Shown here piece by piece: positions 43,708-51,683 of a DNA stretch of 64,000 nt; position 1 is the stretch's first letter, and the number at the start of each line of letters is the position of its first letter. Below the pieces are notes generated by a model. The model was not told the origin of the DNA and made no database searches. It saw only the letters and a list, made by a program, of their open reading frames with translations. Source of the DNA: Rhodococcus sp. 06-462-5 (lineage in GTDB: Bacteria; Actinomycetota; Actinomycetes; Mycobacteriales; Mycobacteriaceae); assembly GCF_002258315.1 (NCBI RefSeq), contig NZ_NOYD01000051.1, positions 46,424-110,423 of the forward strand, read 5' to 3'. The translations under genes were made by a program, and so were the position numbers.

Positions 43708-46700
43708 TCAGCGTGAACGGTTGCGCTCGCGTGCGAGCAGTTCACTGACGCTGAGCACGTGTCCGTTCTCGCCGCCGCGATGACGACCGCTGTCGCCGCC
43801 CTCGGTGGTCGGAGCCGCTCGACGGCCCGACGGCTTCTCGGACGGGGATTCGCTCGACGCGGATCCGTTGTTGCCGTTGCGCTCGGCACCGGTCTGCTCG
43901 GTACCGTTGCGCTCGGATCCGTTGTTGCCGTTGCCGTTTCTTTCGGACCCGTTGTTGCTGTGGCCGTTGCGTTCGGAACCGGTCTGCGGCGAGCTGTTCT
44001 CGTTCGAACCGCTGTGATCGGACCCGTTGGCGGTCGACCCGTTGCGCGGTGTGCTCGGGGGTGGTGATGCGCTGGGTGCTCGCAGGTCGGCGAGCCAGCT
44101 CTCGATGGACCGAGAATCCGGTTCCTCGGCGCGAGGCGCGCGTGCGGCCCGGGTTCGGCTCGGCGGCGCGGCGGGTGGACGCGGTGCGCTCGGTGCGCGG
44201 GGCGGCTGAGCCGACGGGGGAGCAGCCACCGGGTTGACCGGCGGTGCAGGCCGTACGACCTCCGCTGCCTGGGTCGGTTCCGGTTCGACGGTCGGCCGCG
44301 GCGCAACCGGCCGGCTCGGGGCAGGCCTGGGAGCCGGTTGTTCCTGCGGAGCGGCCTGGGCCCGAGGCGGAGTCGGGGTGGGTCGGGCAGCCGGTGCAGC
44401 AGGTGTGGCGGGAGCCGCACGGGTCGGCTCGGGTGGGGTTGCCGGACGCCCTGTCACACTGCGTCGGGATTCTTCCTTCGCCGCGTGGGTCGCCCGAATG
44501 GGGCCGCCGCCGTGCGGTGCGACCACGGGAATGGGTTCGGTGAGCGGCTCGTTGCGGCGCGGTGCCGGACGCATCGGCGGCGCAACCGTGGTCGACGGTG
44601 CACCGCCCGCGAGAGCGAGCTCGGGCACGTCTGCCATGGGGAGCAGCTCGTCCTCGAGGATGGTCTCGCCGAGTCCGAGCTTCTGCTGAATCCGCTTCAT
44701 CCACTGCGGGGCCCACCAGCAGTCGTCGCCGAGCAGTTTCATCGTGGCAGGCACGAGGAACATGCGGATGAGGGTGGCGTCGATGATGAGGGCGGCGATC
44801 ATGCCGTAGGCGATGTACTTCATCATCACCAGATCGGAGAACGCGAACGCGCCGGTGACGACGATGAGGATCAATGCCGCGGCGGTGATGATGCGCCCGG
44901 TATGCGAGGTTCCGATGCGGATGGCTTCGCTTGTGCTCGCGCCCTTTTCGCGCGCTTCGACCATGCGAGAGAGCAGGAACACCTCGTAGTCCGTGGACAA
45001 GCCGAACACAATCGAGATGATCAGCACCAATACCGGAGCCATGATCGGCCCAGGGGTGAAGTTCATCAGCCCCGCACCGTTGCCGTCGATGAATATCCAC
45101 GTCAGGATGCCCATGGTGGCACCGAGACCGAGGACGGTCATGAGCACCGCCTTGATCGGCAGCACCAACGATCCGAACGTCAGGAACATCAACAGCGTCA
45201 CGATGAACACCACCAGGACGGCCATCAGCGGCAGCTTGTCGATGAGCGCACTGATCGAGTCCTGCTCGATGGCAGGGGTACCGCCGACGAGGACCGAAGC
45301 GCCGTCGGGCACGTCGATACTGCGGAGGAAGTCGATGGCGGGCTTGGAATCGTTGCGGTCGACCAGTCCGGCCTTGAAGACGATGATCCCGTCCTTGCTG
45401 GCACCGACCGGAGAGAACTGCTCGACGAGGCCGGGAGCATTGTTCGCCTGATTGGTGATCGCGGCGAGGTTGGCACCCTGCGCGTTCGAGATGACCAATT
45501 TGATCGGCTCGGTGCGTTGGCCGGGGAAGAGCGAATCGAACTCGCCCTGCGCTTCACGGGTGACGTTGTCCGGCGGCAGATAGGTCTCGTTGATGCCGCC
45601 GAACTTGATGTTGCCGACGGGCAGCGTCAGCAGCACCAAACCGAGCACGATCGGGACGGTGACCTTGACGGGATTGCGCATCACCCAGCGAGTGAGGCGG
45701 CCCCACATGCCGTTCTCGATCTCCTCGCTGGACTTGGTCTTGCGCATGAACTTCAGACCGAGGGCGTCGACGCGGGGGCCGAGGATCGCGAGCATCGCGG
45801 GCAGGATCGTGATCGCCGTCAGGGCGGCGAGTGCAACGGTGGCGATCGAGCCGTAGGCCACCGACTTGAGGAAGCCCTGCGGGAACAGCAACAGACCACC
45901 GAGGGACGCGACGATCATCGTCGCGGAGAACACCACGGTGCGACCGGCCGTCATGACGGTCCGGCGCACGGCCTGTGGCGTCGAGTAGCCATCGCCGAGT
46001 TCTTCTCGGAATCTCGAGACGATGAACAATCCGTAGTCGATGGCCAAGCCGAGGCCGACGAGCGAGACCACGGGTGCGACGAACGAGTTGACCTCGGTGA
46101 AGTTGGTGAACACCTTCACGATGCCGTTGGCCCCGACGACCGTCAGACCACCGATGATCAACGGAAGAGCGGCCGCGACGACGCCGCCGAAGATGAAGAA
46201 CAGCAGCACCGCGACGGCGGGGATGGCGAGGATCTCCATGCGCTGGATGTCGCCGGCCATCGTCGATTGCAACGCGCCCGCGACGGCCTGCAGACCGGTC
46301 ACCTGCACGTTCACGCCGTCGATGTAGAAGACGTCCTTGACGGCCTGGAAGTTGTTGGTCAGTTCGGTGTCGTTGGCACCGGCGATGGCAATGCTGGCGA
46401 TGGCGTGCTGCTTGTCGGCGGTGCCCAGTGCGGCGAGGTTCGGCGCAGTCGCCGTGCGGAAGTAGCTGCCGTTGACCTTCTCGATCTGGTCCGGGTGGTC
46501 GGCGGCGAGGGAGTCGAGGTTGGCCACGATCTCGGCTTGGAACTCGGGGTCGTCGATCGTCGATCCCTCGGGCGCGGTGTAGAGGACGATGACGTCACCC
46601 TGCTTGTCGCGACCGAATGTGGTGTCCGCCAGACGGGCAGCCTGGGCCGATTCCGACGTCGGATCGTCCCAACCGCTCTGACTGAGATGGCTGTTGAGAT

Positions 46701-46797
46701 CGAGACCGTAGGCAGCGAAGCCCAGCAGCCCGGCCACCATGACACCGATAACGGTGTACCGCAGGCGGTAGACGATGTCTCCCCATCTGGCGAACAC
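43708..46797 (-). CDS. mmpL3: MmpL3-like trehalose monomycolate transporter with long C-terminal tail
   Basis: RND lipid transporter of 1029 residues, expected to flip trehalose monomycolate across the inner membrane for mycolic acid layer assembly. Asp-Tyr pairs lie at D254-Y255 and D603-Y604. The gene order mmpL3-NYN-trmB matches M. tuberculosis Rv0206c-Rv0207c-Rv0208c, which supports the name. After about residue 720 comes a cytoplasmic tail: Pro/Ala/Arg-rich (about 740-900), a short conserved-looking island (RSIESWLADLRAP), then an Asn/Gly/Ser-rich repeat region and a final helix (VLSVSELLARERN). The start is GTG at 46797, directly adjoining the NYN stop, with AAGGAG upstream. Confidence 0.92.
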   Translation of the reverse strand: MFARWGDIVYRLRYTVIGVMVAGLLGFAAYGLDLNSHLSQSGWDDPTSESAQAARLADTTFGRDKQGDVIVLYTAPEGSTIDDPEFQAEIVANLDSLAADHPDQIEKVNGSYFRTATAPNLAALGTADKQHAIASIAIAGANDTELTNNFQAVKDVFYIDGVNVQVTGLQAVAGALQSTMAGDIQRMEILAIPAVAVLLFFIFGGVVAAALPLIIGGLTVVGANGIVKVFTNFTEVNSFVAPVVSLVGLGLAIDYGLFIVSRFREELGDGYSTPQAVRRTVMTAGRTVVFSATMIVASLGGLLLFPQGFLKSVAYGSIATVALAALTAITILPAMLAILGPRVDALGLKFMRKTKSSEEIENGMWGRLTRWVMRNPVKVTVPIVLGLVLLTLPVGNIKFGGINETYLPPDNVTREAQGEFDSLFPGQRTEPIKLVISNAQGANLAAITNQANNAPGLVEQFSPVGASKDGIIVFKAGLVDRNDSKPAIDFLRSIDVPDGASVLVGGTPAIEQDSISALIDKLPLMAVLVVFIVTLLMFLTFGSLVLPIKAVLMTVLGLGATMGILTWIFIDGNGAGLMNFTPGPIMAPVLVLIISIVFGLSTDYEVFLLSRMVEAREKGASTSEAIRIGTSHTGRIITAAALILIVVTGAFAFSDLVMMKYIAYGMIAALIIDATLIRMFLVPATMKLLGDDCWWAPQWMKRIQQKLGLGETILEDELLPMADVPELALAGGAPSTTVAPPMRPAPRRNEPLTEPIPVVAPHGGGPIRATHAAKEESRRSVTGRPATPPEPTRAAPATPAAPAARPTPTPPRAQAAPQEQPAPRPAPSRPVAPRPTVEPEPTQAAEVVRPAPPVNPVAAPPSAQPPRAPSAPRPPAAPPSRTRAARAPRAEEPDSRSIESWLADLRAPSASPPPSTPRNGSTANGSDHSGSNENSSPQTGSERNGHSNNGSERNGNGNNGSERNGTEQTGAERNGNNGSASSESPSEKPSGRRAAPTTEGGDSGRHRGGENGHVLSVSELLARERNRSR

Positions 46798-47502
46798 TTA
46801 AGAAACTCCTTGGCGCCCGACGAGCAGGGCGGACAGCGGTCGGAAGGGCTGCAGCCACGCACCTTCGTCGGGAAGCGAATCCAGACTCACCCGTGGCAGT
46901 GGCTCACGGAAGACGCCCGGAATGTCCTCGAGGTCGAGGAACTCCAGGATGTCCGACGTGACAGCCCAGCTTGCGTGCTCCCGGAAGCCCAGCACCTGTA
47001 CGGGCACTCCGGTTGCTGCGATGGCCTCCAGTGGACCCTTGAACGCCTGACCGTCGGCGGACGCGACCATGACCCCGGCGAGGCCGCCGTCACGGTTGCG
47101 GAAGTCGATGTGGTCGAGCATGTCTGCGTCGACGTCACTGTCTTCGTCGACCTTGGGCTTGGCGAACACCGCGAAACCCACGTTACGCAATGCTTCGACC
47201 CAGGGTCGGACCACATCTGCGCTGCCGGGGGCGATGTTGGTGAACACCGTGGCCTCGGGTTCGAGCGTCGCGGTGCCGGAGGTGGAGAGTTCGGCGGTGC
47301 GGCTGAGCAGCCATCGGCCCAGGGCATCGAAGCGCGGACGGTAGGCGGCGGTGGGTCGGCCACCCAGAATTGCGCCGAGTCCCATGTCCAGGTTCGGGGC
47401 GTCCCACACCAGCAGGACGCGTTTGCTGTGGCGCGATTCACCGATCGCGCCGAGTTCCGAGGGGTCGACAACGGTGTCGGGCATGTCCGTACTGACGCTC
47501 AT
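46798..47502 (-). CDS. NYN-domain protein, Rv0207c-like
   Basis: Protein of 234 residues with a PIN-like NYN fold. An acidic opening VLLVWDAPNLDMGLGAILGG and a central SADGQAF region preceded by DADMLDHIDFRN give the acidic cluster expected for metal-dependent RNA cleavage. NYN proteins are usually predicted ribonucleases, but activity of this subgroup is not established. It lies between trmB (4-base overlap) and mmpL3 (stop adjoins the next start), so the three are translationally coupled. The same order occurs at the M. tuberculosis mmpL3 locus, as I recall. Confidence 0.85.
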   Translation of the reverse strand: MSVSTDMPDTVVDPSELGAIGESRHSKRVLLVWDAPNLDMGLGAILGGRPTAAYRPRFDALGRWLLSRTAELSTSGTATLEPEATVFTNIAPGSADVVRPWVEALRNVGFAVFAKPKVDEDSDVDADMLDHIDFRNRDGGLAGVMVASADGQAFKGPLEAIAATGVPVQVLGFREHASWAVTSDILEFLDLEDIPGVFREPLPRVSLDSLPDEGAWLQPFRPLSALLVGRQGVS

Positions 47503-48257
47503 GCTGTCTTCTTTCCCCAGATCAATTCCGTCACCGAGCTACCGACAAGCTGTGCCTTGCCCTCGAACTTGGTCACCGGTCGCTCGTGTGTCATGGGCGA
47601 TTCCCAATCGAGAACGGTCAGACCGGGCTCGGCGTTCCCGGCCTCGGCAATCCACTCAGCGTATTCGGCATGGTCGGTTGCCACGTGCAGAACGCCACCG
47701 GGCTTCAATCGATCCGCGATCATCGCGAACGTCGGACCCTGCAGCAGCCGACGCTTGTGGTGTCGAACCTTGGGCCACGGGTCGGGGAAGAAGACGCGGA
47801 CGCCGGTCAACGATTCCGAGGTCAGCATGTTCTCGAGCACGTCCATCGCATCCCCGCGCAGCAACCGAACGTTCTCGATTCCTTCTCGTTCGATCTGCTG
47901 CAGTGTCTGGGCCAGGCCGGGGCGGTAGACCTCGACGGCCATGAGGTTGACGTGCGGCTCGGCCGACGCCATCGCCGTGGTGGCGGTGCCCGTACCCGAG
48001 CCGATCTCGAGAATCGCCGGGCCGCTGCGCCCGAACCAGGCGTCGATGTCGATCTGCTCGTCGGCCACGTCGCGGCCGATGCGCGGCCACAGGTTGTCCC
48101 AGGTGGTCTGCTGCGCTTCGGTCAGCGCTCCGCGCCGAGAGCGGAAACTCGTCACTCGGGGGTACAGCCGTGAGCCCCGTTCCTGGGTCTTCACGGCATT
48201 CTCCTCGGTGTCGACAGAGGGGTCCTGGGGCTCGTTCACCGGTCCATTGTCGCGCAT
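47499..48257 (-). CDS. trmB: tRNA (guanine-N7-)-methyltransferase TrmB
   Basis: S-adenosylmethionine-dependent enzyme of 252 residues that methylates G46 in the variable loop of tRNA. The SAM motif AILEIGSGTGTATTAMA lies at about residue 80. The TrmB-specific signature VFFPDPWPKVRHHKRRLL follows at about 154, and the C-terminal VTKFEGKAQLVG segment is typical. The N-terminal 25 residues are polar and probably disordered; the true start could be GTG at 48239. The perfect palindrome at 48306-48331 lies 49 bases upstream. Confidence 0.93.
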   Translation of the reverse strand: MRDNGPVNEPQDPSVDTEENAVKTQERGSRLYPRVTSFRSRRGALTEAQQTTWDNLWPRIGRDVADEQIDIDAWFGRSGPAILEIGSGTGTATTAMASAEPHVNLMAVEVYRPGLAQTLQQIEREGIENVRLLRGDAMDVLENMLTSESLTGVRVFFPDPWPKVRHHKRRLLQGPTFAMIADRLKPGGVLHVATDHAEYAEWIAEAGNAEPGLTVLDWESPMTHERPVTKFEGKAQLVGSSVTELIWGKKTA

Positions 48258-48305
48258 CGGCGGGGCGTGTGACAGGTGGGTCTCGAGTTGAAGTTGAGAC
48301 TTGCC

Positions 48306-48331
48306 GTCCTACCGCTGATCAGCGGTAGGAC
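48306..48331. promoter_or_regulatory. Perfect 26-bp palindrome between divergent trmB and GTPase operons
   Basis: The 13-base arm GTCCTACCGCTGA is followed with no spacer by its exact complement. It sits 49 bases upstream of trmB and 138 bases upstream of the first GTPase gene. TAATTA at 48341 just downstream could be part of a promoter for the rightward genes. With no loop it is a better dimeric repressor site (TetR-like) than a terminator. No regulator gene is adjacent. Confidence 0.65.
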
Positions 48332-48468
48332 GAGCCCGGCTAATTACAACGATGCAATTCCCGACGGTCGGCTCGTCAGCGCCCGCGTGTGCCAGAATCG
48401 GTGCCGCAGCAGGGGGCTGTGCGTCGCCTCTCGGGGTGGGCGACGGGGCGTTGGTGGGGGAATCGATC

Positions 48469-49497
48469 ATGGATGTCGCCGAGGTCAGTCTTGGCCAGTT
48501 GCGTGACCGCGTTGCGTCGAGCGACGCACGTGAGGCCGTCGACACTGCCGTCCACGATCGCCTGCGGCCGATGACCGCACGGGTGACCGGCCGCGCAGGC
48601 GTCGGGAAATCCGCGGTTCTCGCCGTTCTCGAATCGGTGCCGCTCGACGCCGACGGCCTCGAAGTCCGATGGCGCGAGGGCAGAACCGACAGCAGCGAGG
48701 GCGAGGTGCTCGTCCACGTGATCGCGGGTTCGGTGTCGCCGGTCGACACCGCTCTGCTGAGTTCTCGGCCGAAAGATCCACTGGACGGGACCGTCGTCGT
48801 GCTGACCAAGGCGGACACCCTCGACGACCCCGCAGCCGCGGCCGCAGCGGCCTCGGATCAGTTGGGTCGGACGGTTCTGCCGGTGATGGGAACCACCGCG
48901 GCGGGATTGCGGGGAGTGGGCCGCGCCGGCGCGTCTTTGGACATGGCCGACGTGCGTGCCATCGCAGCGGCCGATCTGCGCCCGACCGACCTGATGACCG
49001 TCGATCGCTTTCGTGCCGCTGACCTCGCGGTGTCGACGCGTCGCAGAGAAGCGCTGATCGAATGCATCGAACTGCGTGGTCTCGCCCTGCTCGTCGACGT
49101 GCTGCGGCAGTCGACGGCTGTGTCCGACGGCGATGCGGTGCGGATGCTGGCCGACGCCACCGGTGCCGACGCTCTGATCGCCGCGGTCTCCGCGGCCGTT
49201 TCGGTGGCCGCGGCGGCTCGGGACGCCGAGCTGCATCGCAGAGTGCACCGGATCTCCGCCGGCCACCGGCGGGTTCGTGACGCCGTCGAGTCGTACCTGG
49301 CCTCGGACGAGGCGGTGGCTGCCGAGATGCGCCACGCGGCTCTACTGCTGGGGGTGCCGATCGAGACCGGTTCGGAGCAGGTCGCGCTGGAGCAGGCGGT
49401 GCTGTGGAAGCGGCGGGCGGCCGCTGCCGGGGACCCGGACGTGCGTCGCGCGGCACTCGCGCTGTGCCGAGGGCACGTACGAATGCTGCGCCGATGA
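48469..49497 (+). CDS. P-loop GTPase-like protein, Rv0209-like position
   Basis: Protein of 342 residues. The Walker A motif GRAGVGKS is at 41-48, and a TKAD motif (113-116, LTKADT) corresponds to the base-recognition G4 box. A hydrophobic Ala/Val-rich segment near residues 240-262 (ALIAAVSAAVSVAAAA) may associate with membrane. The rest is helical and charged. The ATG at 48469 has GGGGGA about 8 bases upstream; the open frame from 48352 would add 39 unconvincing residues. The stop overlaps the next GTPase gene by 4 bases. In position between trmB and PEPCK it matches M. tuberculosis Rv0209. The role is unknown. Confidence 0.75.
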   Translation: MDVAEVSLGQLRDRVASSDAREAVDTAVHDRLRPMTARVTGRAGVGKSAVLAVLESVPLDADGLEVRWREGRTDSSEGEVLVHVIAGSVSPVDTALLSSRPKDPLDGTVVVLTKADTLDDPAAAAAAASDQLGRTVLPVMGTTAAGLRGVGRAGASLDMADVRAIAAADLRPTDLMTVDRFRAADLAVSTRRREALIECIELRGLALLVDVLRQSTAVSDGDAVRMLADATGADALIAAVSAAVSVAAAARDAELHRRVHRISAGHRRVRDAVESYLASDEAVAAEMRHAALLLGVPIETGSEQVALEQAVLWKRRAAAAGDPDVRRAALALCRGHVRMLRR

Positions 49498-51029
49498 CAC
49501 CGCTGTCGGAGGACATGAAAAGCGTTCTACGACGCTGGAATTCGGGTGCCCTCGACGAGATCGAACGAGCAAGGGTCAGTCGACCCACCGGGGTTCACCT
49601 CACCGGTACCGCCGGGTCGGGCAAGTCCGAACTGCGCCGCGAGCTCTCCCGACTCGACGGTGCCGCCATCCATTTCACCGACTCGATGGCCGATGCCGCC
49701 GTCGTGATGATCGTCGTCGACGCGTCGGCTCCGGTTGGTCGCGTCGAGGTCGAGCAGTGGCGAGCAGCCCTCGAATCCACGCCGGTTCTGTTCCTGGTGA
49801 ACAAGATCGACGTGCATCGGCACTGGCGCGAGGTGGTCTCGGCCGACAGTGATGTCGTTGCCGAGTGTGTCCCACGATCGGTGGAGTGCACGTTCCACCC
49901 GATCTCGGTTCGGTTGGCGCGGACCGGACGGGAGAGCGGCGACGCCGCGATGTCCGCGGAGTCGGGTATCGGAGCAGTGGCGGACCGGCTCGGCGCGCTG
50001 CTGCTGCAGGCCAAGGCTCTCGGATCCCAGCGCAAATATGCTGCGGCAGTGCAGGACTGCGCAACCGGAGCCAGAGCGTCGATCGTGGCCAGAGCGCGCG
50101 CGGTGACCGGGGGAAGTGATACGGCCGAACTCCGTGCGCGACGAGCCCAGCTCGTCGGCGAACGGGACGATCTCGGTGGCGACCGACGGGCGCTGCTGCA
50201 CAATCGGATTCAACGGGTACGCGTGGAGTCTCTCCATGCCGCGGCCGAGGACTTTCGCGCCCTGGTTGCCGAGGCCAAGCGCACGATCGACGGGTCAGGA
50301 CGGGCCGAACTCACCCACCTTCCCGTACATGTCGCCGAGTCCGCGCGCGGAGCCAGGAATCGGGCCGACGCGGCGCTCACGGCCCGATTGCGGGCAGTGG
50401 AGACCGATCTCGGGCTCGAACCGCTGCAGGCGGAATCGAGTGTCGCGGACGCCCCGCTCGACATCGGGGAGCCGTCCCGGCGTCGGGGGATCGAGGATGC
50501 GGTCATGATCGTCGTCGGTGCGTCGGCTGGGGTGGGACTCGGGCGGCTGGTGGTGTCGCCGATGGCGCTGGTGCCGGCCTGGGCTGTGGCCAACACCGTG
50601 ATCACCCTGGTCCTCGGGGGTGCTCTCGCCTGGTGGATCACGCGGTCACGGGCGCTGGTGGCCGACCGCGCCCACCTGCGCGGCTGGACGCAGGAAAGCC
50701 TGGCCCGGGTCAAATCGTCGGTGGAGCAACACGTGCTCTCGCGGATTCTCGATGCCGAGTCGACGCTCGCGTCCGCCGTTGCGACTGCGGACCGGGACGC
50801 GGCGGCCCGCATCGACGTCGCACTCGCCGAGGTGGACGCCGAGCTCCGTCGGCTTGCCGACCACCGATCGGCGCTGCTGTCTGCCTGCGATCGCGATCTG
50901 TCTGCACTCGAGCGAGGGCTCGAGCGGTTCCGCGGACCCGATCGTGGTGTGTTCGTCGCCCCCGAACCCGTCCATGTCTCTCCGAAGCGGGTGGAACCGT
51001 TCGATGAGCCGGTGCGTCGGAGTCAGTAG
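49494..51029 (+). CDS. Membrane-associated P-loop GTPase, dynamin-like layout, Rv0210-like position
   Basis: Protein of 511 residues with Walker A GTAGSGKS at 38-45 and a canonical NKID G4 box (103-106). A long helical region follows (about 175-330), a hydrophobic hairpin of two membrane segments at about 335-385, and a C-terminal charged coiled-coil-like stretch (AEVDAELRRLADHRSALL). This order (GTPase head, helical stalk, membrane hairpin, helical tail) resembles bacterial dynamin-like proteins, but I see no clear family signature. The ATG overlaps the stop of the first GTPase gene, so the two are probably made together and may act as a pair. Confidence 0.78.
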   Translation: MTPLSEDMKSVLRRWNSGALDEIERARVSRPTGVHLTGTAGSGKSELRRELSRLDGAAIHFTDSMADAAVVMIVVDASAPVGRVEVEQWRAALESTPVLFLVNKIDVHRHWREVVSADSDVVAECVPRSVECTFHPISVRLARTGRESGDAAMSAESGIGAVADRLGALLLQAKALGSQRKYAAAVQDCATGARASIVARARAVTGGSDTAELRARRAQLVGERDDLGGDRRALLHNRIQRVRVESLHAAAEDFRALVAEAKRTIDGSGRAELTHLPVHVAESARGARNRADAALTARLRAVETDLGLEPLQAESSVADAPLDIGEPSRRRGIEDAVMIVVGASAGVGLGRLVVSPMALVPAWAVANTVITLVLGGALAWWITRSRALVADRAHLRGWTQESLARVKSSVEQHVLSRILDAESTLASAVATADRDAAARIDVALAEVDAELRRLADHRSALLSACDRDLSALERGLERFRGPDRGVFVAPEPVHVSPKRVEPFDEPVRRSQ

Positions 51030-51067
51030 GTGCAGTGTCGGTTCGTTGATCGAGGTGAGGAGCGTCG

Positions 51068-51373
51068 ATGATCGCGGTGGATGGCTTCGCAGCAGGGGGC
51101 TTCCTCACGGAGGAGGTCGAACCCCACGACGTCGAGGATCCGGGTGCGCCCACGGTCTCGACGGACCTGTTCGATCTCGACGGGGACGGCCACTACGAGA
51201 CCACCGTACGACGTACCGACGCCGGGATGACCGTGGCGACCGACGTCGACGGCGATGGTGTGACGGACAAGTTCACGGCGTTCGGACGTGACGGGCAGTA
51301 CCGATCCTGGGAAATTTTTCGAGAAGCGAACGGTATCGGTCGGGGCGAAATGACCGAATCGGGTGAGCTGTAG
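51068..51373 (+). CDS. Small acidic protein with two DxDGDG calcium-binding-like loops
   Basis: Protein of 101 residues with two loops, DLDGDGHYE (about 38-46) and DVDGDGVTDKF (about 59-69), each matching the DxDxDG pattern of EF-hand-like or thrombospondin-type calcium sites, 21 residues apart. No signal peptide, so cytosolic. ATG at 51068 with GAGGAG six bases upstream. It follows the GTPase pair by 38 bases and precedes pckG. Some small actinobacterial DUF families have this motif. No function can be named. Confidence 0.78.
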   Translation: MIAVDGFAAGGFLTEEVEPHDVEDPGAPTVSTDLFDLDGDGHYETTVRRTDAGMTVATDVDGDGVTDKFTAFGRDGQYRSWEIFREANGIGRGEMTESGEL

Positions 51374-51683
51374 TCGGTCTGCCCTGAGCGGACGTCGCCG
51401 CTGGTAGACGCCTTCTTGCGCGGATCTTTCCCTATCTGAATCGGTCCTGTGACTAATCGGACAACACCCTGTTTCCGGATTTACGTCGCTCGGCGTTAAC
51501 CTGAGTACCAGGACACCCGGCGCTCGACGCTCGGCTTGCTGTACCCGTTACGATGGTGTACTGCGGCTCGAACGGTCGAGCAGCGCCCCGCCGAGAGGGG
51601 AAAACCGAGATCTGCTCGCGCATGTTTTGCCCACAGTGATCGTGCGAGTACTTCCCGGTTCCGGCTCACCCCAGGAGAGTTAG
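51374..51683 (+). promoter_or_regulatory. 310-base intergenic region upstream of pckG
   Basis: No credible gene was found. A TACGAT -10-like hexamer lies at 51549-51554 with only a weak -35 (GACGCT, 17 bases upstream). A 6-base stem with a 4-base loop (GCTCGA-ACGG-TCGAGC, 51566-51581) would fall near the 5' end of the leader, and AGGAGAG precedes the pckG start. A leader of over 100 bases leaves room for regulation, but nothing recognisable as a riboswitch was seen. Confidence 0.4.

Noticed and set aside
44338..47928. A 1196-codon open frame on the plus strand opposite mmpL3, NYN and trmB
   Set aside because: It runs antisense through three well-recognised genes, and its translation is rich in Glu, Asp, His, Arg and Gly with no domain. 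This is the usual high-GC antisense shadow.
51374..51683. Riboswitch in the pckG leader
   Set aside because: Only one small stem-loop was seen, with no recognisable aptamer core. It is left as a plain leader region.
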